Positions 1 to 6,704 of a stretch of 64,000 nt of DNA are shown here, piece by piece. Under the pieces are notes generated by a model. It had not been told where the DNA came from and searched no databases. It saw nothing but the letters and a program-made list of their open reading frames with translations. Numbering within the stretch: position 1 is the stretch's first letter; each line of letters begins with the position of its first letter. Both the position numbers and the translations under genes were made by a program. Origin of the DNA: Mycolicibacterium holsaticum DSM 44478 = JCM 12374 (GTDB taxonomy: Bacteria; Actinomycetota; Actinomycetes; Mycobacteriales; Mycobacteriaceae); contig NZ_CP080998.1 in assembly GCF_019645835.1 (NCBI RefSeq), positions 124,001 to 188,000 of the forward strand. The letters run 5' to 3'.

Positions 1-744
1 TCGGCCAACCACGCCACCATCGACTTCTACGTCAATGCCGAACATCAGATCCCCGTTGACAGCGATGTGCGGCTGGACAACCTCTCCGCGCTCGGCGAGG
101 CCTACATCGGCTTCATCCCGCGCACCGACGGGGCGCCGATGTTGAGGGACGGCCAGCGCATCGCAGCCGAATCGATCTCCGTACCGCCTTCGATATCGCA
201 ACTCGCCACCACCGTCGTCCGGATACTCAACCAAAGCGATCCCGACCAGCTCAAGCGGATCCTCGACGAAACCGACGCCGCACTACCCGACCCCGGACAC
301 GTGCTACCGAACCTGTCGCGAGCCAGCTCGCTCTTCCGAAACATGGTGTCGGGTATGGACGGAAAGGGCCAACAGGTTCTGGACAACTTCCAGACACTGC
401 TGCGCAACGCGGACTGGGTCGGCCCCACCCTCGCCGAGACCACCCCGTCGCTACACGCCACGGGACCCGCCGCCTCCAAGCTGTGGATCGGCACGATGAA
501 TGTCATTGCCTGGAACAACCCCGAAAACATGAAGTTGTTCCAGAAGTTCCTGGACCGAATACAGGGCTTCCTCGACACCAGAGCACCGGATCTCAAGGTG
601 CTCACACAGTCGCTGCTCCCGCAGTTCCAGGGAATCAGCGGTGCGCTGATGAATTTCGACAGCGCGCAGATCCTGTCCAACACATTGGCAGGAATACCCG
701 AAGACGGCGCGATCACACTGCGCGTCACCGTCCCCGATCCCTAA
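1..744 (+). CDS. Mce family protein, C-terminal part (5' end outside window)
   Basis: The frame is open from base 1 to the TAA at 742-744, giving 247 visible residues; the start lies upstream of the window. The first visible residues (pattern xxATIDFYVNxxxQIPVDS, then LxxLGEAYIGFIP) match the end of an MlaD/MCE domain. The rest is the helical tail typical of actinobacterial Mce proteins. Mce proteins form the periplasmic lipid-binding part of ATP-driven lipid importers. A position just before an Mce-associated protein gene suggests this is the last mce gene of the set (MceF position), but the A-F letter cannot be proven from a fragment. The Mce family call is firm, the letter is inference. 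Confidence 0.85.
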   Translation, partial: SANHATIDFYVNAEHQIPVDSDVRLDNLSALGEAYIGFIPRTDGAPMLRDGQRIAAESISVPPSISQLATTVVRILNQSDPDQLKRILDETDAALPDPGHVLPNLSRASSLFRNMVSGMDGKGQQVLDNFQTLLRNADWVGPTLAETTPSLHATGPAASKLWIGTMNVIAWNNPENMKLFQKFLDRIQGFLDTRAPDLKVLTQSLLPQFQGISGALMNFDSAQILSNTLAGIPEDGAITLRVTVPDP

Positions 745-768
745 ATTACTGTGCCCGAGGAGGATTCG

Positions 769-1458
769 ATGTCGCTAACCGACGCCACCAGCCAGATCGA
801 CGATCCGATTACCAGTGACGACATCTCGCCGGATGACCCATGCGCTGAACGATCGACCGACGAAACAGGTTTCGGTACCACCGAAGTAGCGCCAATGCCC
901 GAGGACACCCAACATGATCGCCCGCCGAACGCCGCTCGTCGGGTGTCTTTGTCGGTGCGTACCTTGATCACCACCGCGGTGATTGTCGGGTTGGCGGCGA
1001 CGGCAGGCATGATGGCCTGGCTCTACTTCGGCGCGCGAGCCCAACTGGATGCACAAGCGGCCCAGGCCGCTGCCACACAGCGGGCCGAGGAGGTCGCGAT
1101 CGATTACGCGGTGAACGCCGCGGAGATGGATTACCAGGATTTCGCCGCGTGGAAAGTCAAACTGGTCGAAGGCACCTCCCCGGAATTGAAGGACAAGCTG
1201 AGCAAGGCAGCCGACTCCATGGAGCAGGTGCTGGCTCCGCTGCAATGGAAGTCGGAAGCGCGACCGTTGACCGCCGCGGTCCGGACGAACACCGGCGGCA
1301 TCTATACCGTCGACGCGTTCGTCAGCGTACTGACCAAGACGATGCAGGCACCCGACGGTCTGCAGTCCACCGCGACCTACAGCATCACCATTGACAGCCG
1401 GAACAACTGGCGGATCACCGACGTCGGCGGAATCGACGCGGCACTCGGACGAAAATAG
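769..1458 (+). CDS. Mce-associated membrane protein
   Basis: The protein has 229 residues. An acidic, disordered N-terminal segment (about 1-55) is followed by one membrane helix at about 64-87 and an extracytoplasmic domain of about 140 residues. This is the architecture of Mce-associated (Mas) proteins encoded directly after mceF in mycobacteria. Members are proposed to stabilise Mce complexes. GTG 751 is in frame, but ATG 769 has a GAGGAGG box about 6 bases upstream and is preferred. It lies 24 bases after the mce gene and is probably co-transcribed with it. The VDAFVSVLTK and NNWRITDVGG patterns near the C-terminus are typical of the family. Confidence 0.8.
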   Translation: MSLTDATSQIDDPITSDDISPDDPCAERSTDETGFGTTEVAPMPEDTQHDRPPNAARRVSLSVRTLITTAVIVGLAATAGMMAWLYFGARAQLDAQAAQAAATQRAEEVAIDYAVNAAEMDYQDFAAWKVKLVEGTSPELKDKLSKAADSMEQVLAPLQWKSEARPLTAAVRTNTGGIYTVDAFVSVLTKTMQAPDGLQSTATYSITIDSRNNWRITDVGGIDAALGRK

Positions 1459-1469
1459 CGGTCGGTGCC

Positions 1470-2123
1470 ATGAGAAATCGTGCCCAGCGCAGTCTGGCGA
1501 TGACGGCCGCGGTATCCGCCGTATGCGGCATGGTCCTGCTCGGCGGGCCGGCGGCCGCCGAACCGTTCTTCCCTGACCCGGTTCCCCCTGATCCGGTCGA
1601 ACCCTACGACCCGGTTGCGCACTTCGACCAGCCTCAGCGGCTACCTGCCGTGACGCCCGCTCCCAGTGACTGGCAACCGAAATTCCTTTTCCCGTTCGAC
1701 GAGACGCGCCAGTTCGTCACCGACGCGGATATCAATGCACAGCGGGAGATGTGTCAGTGGTACAGCATTCAGTACAAGGACTTGAAGCGCCAGATCGCGG
1801 GGCTCAACAATCACATCGTGCGGAACAACGGCGACTGGAACATCGACGGGGTCGGCGAGCAGGCCGACATCGTGACCGCCAACCTCGACCAGGCGGTGGA
1901 ATTTCTCACCCCACGCGTCGGGGCGCTCACCCGAAGCTATGACCGGGCGGGGGACATGTATTTCCCGCTGTATCAAGCCGACAGTTTCCACGGGTTGTGG
2001 CAGCAGATGTCCAACGTCAGCAATGGGATCAGGGCGCGCCAGCCGACCTGGTTCAGTGGCCCGTCGTATCACCTGATGCAGTTCTGGGGCAGCAAGATCC
2101 AACGGTCCCATGTCTGCCGTTGA
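1470..2123 (+). CDS. Secreted protein of unknown function in the mce operon
   Basis: This 217-residue protein has a signal peptide (basic start, hydrophobic core about 9-27, AAAEP cleavage region) and a Pro-rich stretch (PDPVPPDPVEPYDPV). A probably helical domain follows, containing MCQWYSIQYKDL, LNNHIVRNNGDWN and YHLMQFWGSKIQ. I do not recognise a catalytic motif. It lies 11 bases after the Mce-associated gene. The next gene begins 25 bases after its stop. The position suggests a periplasmic partner of the lipid importer, which is inference from context only. Confidence 0.65.
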   Translation: MRNRAQRSLAMTAAVSAVCGMVLLGGPAAAEPFFPDPVPPDPVEPYDPVAHFDQPQRLPAVTPAPSDWQPKFLFPFDETRQFVTDADINAQREMCQWYSIQYKDLKRQIAGLNNHIVRNNGDWNIDGVGEQADIVTANLDQAVEFLTPRVGALTRSYDRAGDMYFPLYQADSFHGLWQQMSNVSNGIRARQPTWFSGPSYHLMQFWGSKIQRSHVCR

Positions 2124-2148
2124 CCACCGTTGCAGAAAGGAGAAGCAC

Positions 2149-2604
2149 GTGCGCAAAGCACGCACCGTTGCGGCGTTGGTGACGCTGATCGGCACCGGCG
2201 CGCTACCCGTATCGCAGGCCGCCGCAGATCCGGCTCCGACCGCCGCCGAGGCTGTGGCTGCCGCCCGCGGCGCCGGATGCGGGCCGTTGGGCTACGACCC
2301 GGTCGTCGAACGCGCGGCGGAGATAGTCAACCGCTCGACGATGGTTTATCTGAACCACACCGGGGAAAACATCCCGGCCGACGGACCGCACCCCACGGCG
2401 ATCCTGAGCGATCTCGGCATCGACGCCGGTAAGGACCTGTCGCTTCATGGCGCCGGACAGGACGAGGTCAACGCCCTCAAAGGCCTGCTGATACAGGGCT
2501 ACAAGGCGATACCCGACTGTTCCTACACGGATTTCGGCGCCAGCCATCTCTACGATGAACAGACAGGGTTTCATCTGATCACCGTCATCTTGGTGACGAA
2601 ATGA
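2149..2604 (+). CDS. Small secreted CAP-like protein
   Basis: GTG 2149 is chosen because an AGAAAGGAGAAG ribosome-binding site precedes it; a longer in-frame start at 2110 would overlap the upstream gene. The product has 151 residues with a signal peptide ending near QAAADPAP. The mature part has two Cys (GAGCGPLGYD and IPDCSYTDFG). It resembles small mycobacterial secreted proteins that are sometimes labelled CAP/SCP-like, with an NRSTxxYLNHTG segment and a DCSYTDFG motif. Enzymatic function is unknown. Its stop overlaps the next start by 4 bases (ATGA), indicating translational coupling. Confidence 0.6.
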   Translation: MRKARTVAALVTLIGTGALPVSQAAADPAPTAAEAVAAARGAGCGPLGYDPVVERAAEIVNRSTMVYLNHTGENIPADGPHPTAILSDLGIDAGKDLSLHGAGQDEVNALKGLLIQGYKAIPDCSYTDFGASHLYDEQTGFHLITVILVTK

Positions 2605-3011
2605 CCGTGGGCGCAAAGAATTTGCGGAAGGTCACCGCTCCCCGGATACTGGCCTGCGTGGCAGCTGTCAGCCTGCCAGTGTTGGTCCACCCCCCGACGG
2701 CCCACGCCGAGGACGTCGTCACATACGAGGTGGCGTCGGACACCGTCACCGTCGCCGATATCGAGTACCAGACCAGCACCGGCCGGATGTCTGCGGGATC
2801 CGTCGCACTTCCTTGGCGGATCGACACAGCGGTGCGCACCGTCGACGGCCCGCCTCCGCACGGTAGCCAGGTGCGCGCGGACTGGCGGCGCGATGCAGCG
2901 CCCCGACGGTGGGTGTCTGTGCGGGTCATTCACCGAGGAAAAGTGATCTGCCAAAACACCCTGGATATCGGTGGTGCTGCATGCTACGGAGCCGTCCGGC
3001 GTATTACCTAA
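2601..3011 (+). CDS. MmpS-like secreted beta-fold protein
   Basis: The protein has 136 residues with a signal peptide ending around HAEDV. The mature part has the pattern VTYEVASD, then SVALPWRID, then VIHRGKVICQNTLDIGGAACYG. This resembles the soluble beta-sandwich of MmpS transport accessory proteins (VxYxVxG, ALPW, CxIxVNGxV). The usual N-terminal anchor is replaced by a cleavable-looking signal. It is coupled to the preceding gene by an ATGA overlap. No mmpL gene is visible nearby, so it probably serves this mce-linked operon or acts alone; that part is inference. Confidence 0.55.
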   Translation: MTVGAKNLRKVTAPRILACVAAVSLPVLVHPPTAHAEDVVTYEVASDTVTVADIEYQTSTGRMSAGSVALPWRIDTAVRTVDGPPPHGSQVRADWRRDAAPRRWVSVRVIHRGKVICQNTLDIGGAACYGAVRRIT

Positions 3012-3042
3012 CTGCACAATAGCTTTCGGAAAGGAGCCAGTC

Positions 3043-3603
3043 GTGAGTCGTTGGTATGTCGCGATGGCGGGAGTGGCCGCCGTGGTCGGGGTTCTGGGCA
3101 GCCCGGCACTGGCCTCGGGCGAACCGGCGGCACCGGAGACGGTCGTGGATCCCTTCCCCGACATCCGGTACTACGACGAGTTGAATGCCGAACAGTTCGT
3201 CCTACCGGGTGGCGTGTGGTTCGTCGCCCCCACGGGACAGAATTGCGGCATCTGGGGGCTGGGCAACTTCGGCTGCGCCGGAGATATCCCGGGTGCGCCC
3301 GGCGGAAGCCACCACATCGGCTGGATTAACGGGGACCGCGCAGTGCACTACGACTGGTCGGTTGCGGTCAGATTCCCTCCGACACGGGCCAACCAACCCC
3401 TGCGCCCGTTTAGCAAGATCACCCACCAGGGAACCACCTGCGCCGCAACACCGGACGGCAGAACCTACTGCGAACGCGGCCCGATGCGATTCCTCATCGA
3501 GCCCACCAAGACCTGGCTATCCGCAGCGTGGACGGACCTGAGCTGGATGGAACGCGGACCAGCATCATGTAGCCCACCCAGTGGAGGTCCGTGCTACCGC
3601 TAA
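3043..3603 (+). CDS. Secreted Cys-containing protein of unknown function
   Basis: GTG 3043 has a GGAAAGGAG box 7-8 bases upstream and gives 186 residues with a signal peptide ending near ALASGEP. An in-frame start at 2971 would lie inside the preceding gene. The mature protein has seven Cys (NCGIWGLGNFGCAG, TTCAAT, TYCERG, SCSPPSGGPCYR), which suggests disulfides outside the cytoplasm. Similar proteins with an NCGIW...GCxGxIPGAP pattern occur in mycobacteria, but I know no assigned function. It is the fourth consecutive secreted protein of the run and probably the last gene of the operon. Confidence 0.65.
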   Translation: MSRWYVAMAGVAAVVGVLGSPALASGEPAAPETVVDPFPDIRYYDELNAEQFVLPGGVWFVAPTGQNCGIWGLGNFGCAGDIPGAPGGSHHIGWINGDRAVHYDWSVAVRFPPTRANQPLRPFSKITHQGTTCAATPDGRTYCERGPMRFLIEPTKTWLSAAWTDLSWMERGPASCSPPSGGPCYR

Positions 3604-3617
3604 AGGCGGTCGCTGTC

Positions 3618-3726
3618 CGGCATGATGCCACGGTGACCTACCGTATCGCCGACATTGGCCGAGATCATCGCCACCCTCGAGGTGGAGCGCCGCGATGACC
3701 ATCTCTTCGTCGCGACCCAACTCGAC
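3618..3726 (+). repeat. Duplicated 5' end of tesB (truncated, frameshifted relic)
   Basis: These 109 bases repeat 5556-5663, which covers the start region of the intact thioesterase gene. There is one extra base (CCGTATCGCC here, CCGTTCGCC there) and one substitution near the end. The extra base shifts the frame after the fourth codon and the homology stops abruptly at 3726. This is therefore a dead fragment covering the upstream bases and about 30 codons. It marks one edge of a rearranged patch. Confidence 0.9.
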
Positions 3727-4015
3727 GCGAGACGACGAGGGTGCCTGCGCCGTCGTCACGCATGGCCTCCATGGCCTTGGTCAGGTCGGCTGCCTCTTCT
3801 GACTTCGACCGGCCGTTCTCGAGCAGCTCCTTGTGGCTGACCTTGATGAGGTCGGGTTTGCTGGCCAGCACTGCCTTGAGCCGTTCACCGGCGAGGTCGG
3901 CGGCCACCAGGCAACCGTTGGCGCCCAGATCGGTGCACAGCCGCCGGGTAAAGGTCGGCGCGGGTACCACCCGGTCGTCCTGCGGCCCGGACAGCAGCAC
4001 CCGGCCGTGGGTCAC
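3727..4015 (-). pseudogene. Fragment of a PfkB-family sugar kinase
   Basis: Read on the minus strand, the frame from 4015 gives about 95 residues that resemble the middle of PfkB/ribokinase-type kinases: VLLSGPQDD, LGANGCLVAADLAGERLKAVLASKPDLIKVSHKELLE, and GAGTLVVSR. In the family these correspond to the region before and around the acidic substrate/ATP loops. The N-terminal third and the C-terminal ATP-binding part with the GAGD catalytic motif are missing. The frame runs straight into the antisense of the tesB relic at 3726. It is a truncated remnant and probably not functional. Confidence 0.6.
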
Positions 4016-4194
4016 GGCAGCCCGGCATCGCGGAGTCGCTGCCTGCCTCGTCGTCCGGTCCGGCAGCGTTGTCGTCGGACCTGTCCTGTCGGGACCCCGT
4101 GTCTGTCACGGGGAGGGGGGTACCCATCCCGGCGCGGTCGCACGCGGCGATCACGCGAAGGTGCGTCGTCGACGCGCTGACGTTGGTGTCGCAC
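4016..4194. other. No recognisable gene between kinase fragment and ATPase gene
   Basis: With the relics at 3618-4015 this completes a 591-base stretch with no intact gene. It is GC-rich and contains short open frames on both strands with no family resemblance or convincing ribosome-binding site. It lies downstream of the ATPase gene on the minus strand. I see no clear terminator hairpin. Confidence 0.5.
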
Positions 4195-5463
4195 TCAGCG
4201 ATCGGAGCGCAGTGCCGGCGTGGCTATGCCGCCGTTGTTTCGCATGGCTTCCAGGCTGAGAATGACGTCGTCTCCAGTGTCGCGGCGTGCCTGTTCATAG
4301 CGGGCTAACACAAACGGAGCCATCAGGGGCACGGTCAGGCAAAGTTGACCTCGTTTGGGCGCGAACACGTCACCTTCTTCGATGAGCGCCTGGCGTATCC
4401 ACGAAAGTTCCTGGCTGGTCCGGCCGAGGATGCGTGCGAGCTGCGCGGTGGTCGCGCGCCCGCCGCACAAGGCAAGGGCGGCAAGGAACTCCATCTGCCG
4501 GTCGGGCATGCGATCCCAGCGGGGCCCGAGGCTGCGTTGCTCCAACTGAGCGGCCGCTCGTGGCAATGCCTTTTCCACGTCGGCGAGTTTGATGACGCTG
4601 GGACCCGGTGCGATGGTCCACGTCGCGTGCGCGAAGAGTTGCAGGTGCGCCGGATAGCCGTTACTGGCGGTCACGATGCGTTCGACCGCCTCGGGTTGCC
4701 AGCTGATGCCGATGCGACGCGCGGGTTCGACCACGGCGTACGCGGCATCCTCGGCCTTGAGGGTCAGCGGTAGCGGCTCCAACATGAACAGGCGATCCGG
4801 GTGGGTGACGCCGGCCTTCCGAAGCGCCTCCGGCGTGTGGGGAAGCCCCGTCCCGGTGAAGACGACGGCGGCTTCAGGGTGATCGACGTTGAGCCGGTGC
4901 AGTGTGGCGGCGAGCAGTGCAAGGTCGGCGGGCGAGGCAACCTGCAGCTCATCCAGCGTGATGAGCAGACCGCCATTGGGCCGGTCCCTGCGGACTTCGG
5001 CGGCGACCGTGAGCAACGCCTCGGCCAGCGTGCCGGCATCGGTAGCCGGCAATCGGCCCTCTTCTGGCGACCGGGTGGTGAACCCGGCGGAAAAACCTGC
5101 CGCGCCGACGCTGACGCCGGCGAGCCGATCGAAGGCCTTCTTTGCCCGCTGCCACGGACCCGCGCCTGCCTGCAGCTTGCCGGTTGCCCTGTGCAGTAAC
5201 GAATCGACGAGTCCGGCTTGGCCGGCGACCGCCTGGAGGTTCACCACCTCGTAGCCGGTGCTGGAGGCCAGCATGCCGTAGGCCGTCACAGTGACCGTCT
5301 TTCCGACGCCACGGGGACCGGCCAAGATGATGTCCTGCGCCCGGACGCGGCCCTGGACCGACACGTCGTTGAGCATGAGCTCGAAGTCCTGCAGCAAGGC
5401 GTCGCGTCCGGCCAGGACACGTGGCGAATGGCCGGCGCCCGGCGTGTAGACGCTGCCCTCCAT
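4195..5463 (-). CDS. AAA-type P-loop ATPase, stand-alone
   Basis: The protein has 422 residues. Walker A is GPRGVGKT (49-56) and Walker B is LLITLDELQ (166-174), where the Asp-Glu pair fits ATP hydrolysis. An EAAVVFTGTGLPHTP stretch follows, as in sensor-1 regions. The C-terminal part (about 315-400) looks like a winged helix (LARILGRTSQELSWIRQALIEEGDVFAPKRGQL). This is the Orc/Cdc6- or STAND-like AAA layout seen in many stand-alone ATPases of mobile or defence regions; the target is unknown. The gene sits alone between the tesB relic and intact tesB, with an iteron-like array just upstream of its ATG. This suggests acquired DNA. Confidence 0.75.
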   Translation of the reverse strand: MEGSVYTPGAGHSPRVLAGRDALLQDFELMLNDVSVQGRVRAQDIILAGPRGVGKTVTVTAYGMLASSTGYEVVNLQAVAGQAGLVDSLLHRATGKLQAGAGPWQRAKKAFDRLAGVSVGAAGFSAGFTTRSPEEGRLPATDAGTLAEALLTVAAEVRRDRPNGGLLITLDELQVASPADLALLAATLHRLNVDHPEAAVVFTGTGLPHTPEALRKAGVTHPDRLFMLEPLPLTLKAEDAAYAVVEPARRIGISWQPEAVERIVTASNGYPAHLQLFAHATWTIAPGPSVIKLADVEKALPRAAAQLEQRSLGPRWDRMPDRQMEFLAALALCGGRATTAQLARILGRTSQELSWIRQALIEEGDVFAPKRGQLCLTVPLMAPFVLARYEQARRDTGDDVILSLEAMRNNGGIATPALRSDR

Positions 5464-5472
5464 AACGAATGA

Positions 5473-5521
5473 TCACCTAGATTCACCTATAGGTCAGTTT
5501 CTGTATAGGTGAGTATAGGTC
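5473..5521. promoter_or_regulatory. TATAGGT/TCACCTA repeat cluster upstream of the ATPase gene
   Basis: TCACCTA occurs at 5473-5479 and 5484-5490. TATAGGT occurs at 5488-5494, 5504-5510 and 5514-5520, with ACCTATAGGT (5485-5494) a perfect palindrome. The cluster lies 10 bases before the ATPase ATG (minus strand) and about 50 bases before tesB. It is AT-rich compared with its surroundings. It most likely binds a regulator, possibly the ATPase through its winged helix; that assignment is inference. Confidence 0.6.
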
Positions 5522-5555
5522 AAAGGCTCACCGCGCCGGCACGCCAATTCGGCTG

Positions 5556-5663
5556 CGGCATGATGCCACGGTGACCTACCGTTCGCCGACATTGGCCGAG
5601 ATCATCGCCACCCTCGAGGTGGAGCGCCGCGATGACCATCTCTTCGTCGCCACCCAACTCGAC
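5556..5663 (+). repeat. Second copy of the 109-bp direct repeat (intact tesB start)
   Basis: It matches 3618-3726 except for one indel and one substitution. It includes 15 bases upstream of the tesB ATG and the first 31 codons. The two copies are in direct orientation, 1.94 kb apart. Confidence 0.9.
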
Positions 5664-6422
5664 AACCCCGCCCACCACATCATCGGAGGCCATATCGCCG
5701 GGCAGGCGTTGATGGCGGCCAGCCGCACCGCGCCCGGGCGCGTCCCGCACAGCCTGCACGTCTACTACGTGCGCGCCGGCGATGCGCGCTACCCCGTCGA
5801 GCTGCGCGTCGACCCCGCGCGCGACGGCGGCACACTGTCGACGCGGCAAGTGACCGCCGTCCAAGATGGCGAGATCCTGCTCGAAGCGCTGGTGTCGCTG
5901 ACCGAACCCGTCGAATCGCAGGACTACCAGGCTCCGATGCCCGAGGTGACCGATCCGGACCGACTGGCACCGGTACAGGAACAGTTGTCAAGTCACGCAG
6001 ACGAATACGGCGGCCACTGGGTGCATCCGCAACCCTTCGAGCGGCGCTACGTCGACGCGCCGCCGCGCCTCGCGCTCGAGTTGCCGGAACCGTCGCCGCG
6101 GCTGCGGATGTGGTGGCGTCCCGCCGATCCGGTGCCGGCGGACGAGATCCTGCACAGTTGTCTGCTGACGTATCTGTCGGGCACCACGATGCTCGAGGCC
6201 GCGCTGGTGATGCGGCGCGCCACCCCGATCGGCACGTTCAACGCGCTGATCGACCACGCGCTGTGGTTTCACCGGCCGGTCGATTTGTCGGATTGGGTGC
6301 TGTCCGACCAGCACTCACCCAGCGGTGTCGCCGGTCGTGGGCTGACCACCTCCACGATGTACAACCGGACGGGCCAGCTGGTCTGTATCGCGACCCAGGA
6401 GCTCTATTTCGGCCGCCGGTGA
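5571..6422 (+). CDS. tesB: Acyl-CoA thioesterase II (TesB family)
   Basis: The protein has 283 residues, the normal length for TesB, with two hotdog domains. It hydrolyses acyl-CoA to free acid and CoA in the cytoplasm. Visible family motifs are GGHIAGQAL (39-47), the VHSLHVYY-like PHSLHVYYVRAGD, and in the second domain LxHALWFHRP followed by LSDWVLSDQHSPSGVAGRGL with the Asp and Ser/Thr expected near the active site. The frame is intact, unlike the duplicated 5' fragment at 3618. It is transcribed away from the ATPase gene. Confidence 0.92.
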   Translation: MTYRSPTLAEIIATLEVERRDDHLFVATQLDNPAHHIIGGHIAGQALMAASRTAPGRVPHSLHVYYVRAGDARYPVELRVDPARDGGTLSTRQVTAVQDGEILLEALVSLTEPVESQDYQAPMPEVTDPDRLAPVQEQLSSHADEYGGHWVHPQPFERRYVDAPPRLALELPEPSPRLRMWWRPADPVPADEILHSCLLTYLSGTTMLEAALVMRRATPIGTFNALIDHALWFHRPVDLSDWVLSDQHSPSGVAGRGLTTSTMYNRTGQLVCIATQELYFGRR

Positions 6423-6423
6423 T

Positions 6424-6466
6424 TTGTGGAGCGGTAGCCGCGGTGAGCGCGGGTGCGGCTCCACAA
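6424..6466. terminator. Terminator-like hairpin between tesB and a small convergent frame
   Basis: TTGTGGAGC (6424-6432) pairs perfectly with GCTCCACAA (6458-6466), with a GC-rich 25-base interior. There is no clear T run on either side, so it is a weak or bidirectional terminator. It begins one base after the tesB stop and ends four bases from the stop of the small frame on the minus strand. Confidence 0.55.
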
Positions 6467-6470
6467 GTCG

Positions 6471-6575
6471 CTAATCCTCTGGCGGCGGCGTCGAATACGC
6501 GGGCGCCGCGGGCGGCACTTCGTCCGGAGGTGAATCCTGCTGTTCAGCAGCGTCATTCGGGTCTGGTGAAGTCAT
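6471..6575 (-). CDS. Possible 34-residue acidic, Pro-rich small protein
   Basis: ATG at 6575-6573 opens a frame of 34 codons to TAG at 6473-6471. The product begins MTSPDPNDAAEQ and ends PPPED, rich in Pro, Asp and Glu. A purine-rich GAAGAGAA lies just upstream of the ATG, and a hairpin (6424-6466) sits directly after the stop. There is no homology I recognise. It may be a real small gene or a relic. Confidence 0.3.
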   Translation of the reverse strand: MTSPDPNDAAEQQDSPPDEVPPAAPAYSTPPPED

Positions 6576-6704
6576 CGGTTCTCTTCAGCGGTCGGTTTCG
6601 ATACGGATGGGTTACCCGCATCAGCCGGTGCGAATCGCTGGATCGCCACATGCCGGTGCACTACCGTTTCACGGGTCTGACGTCTACGGGATTACGGCGG
6701 TGCG

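Noticed and set aside
3618..5663. 109-bp repeats as the target-site duplication of an insertion sequence
   Set aside because: Known target duplications are a few to a few tens of bases, and there is no transposase or terminal inverted repeat between the copies.
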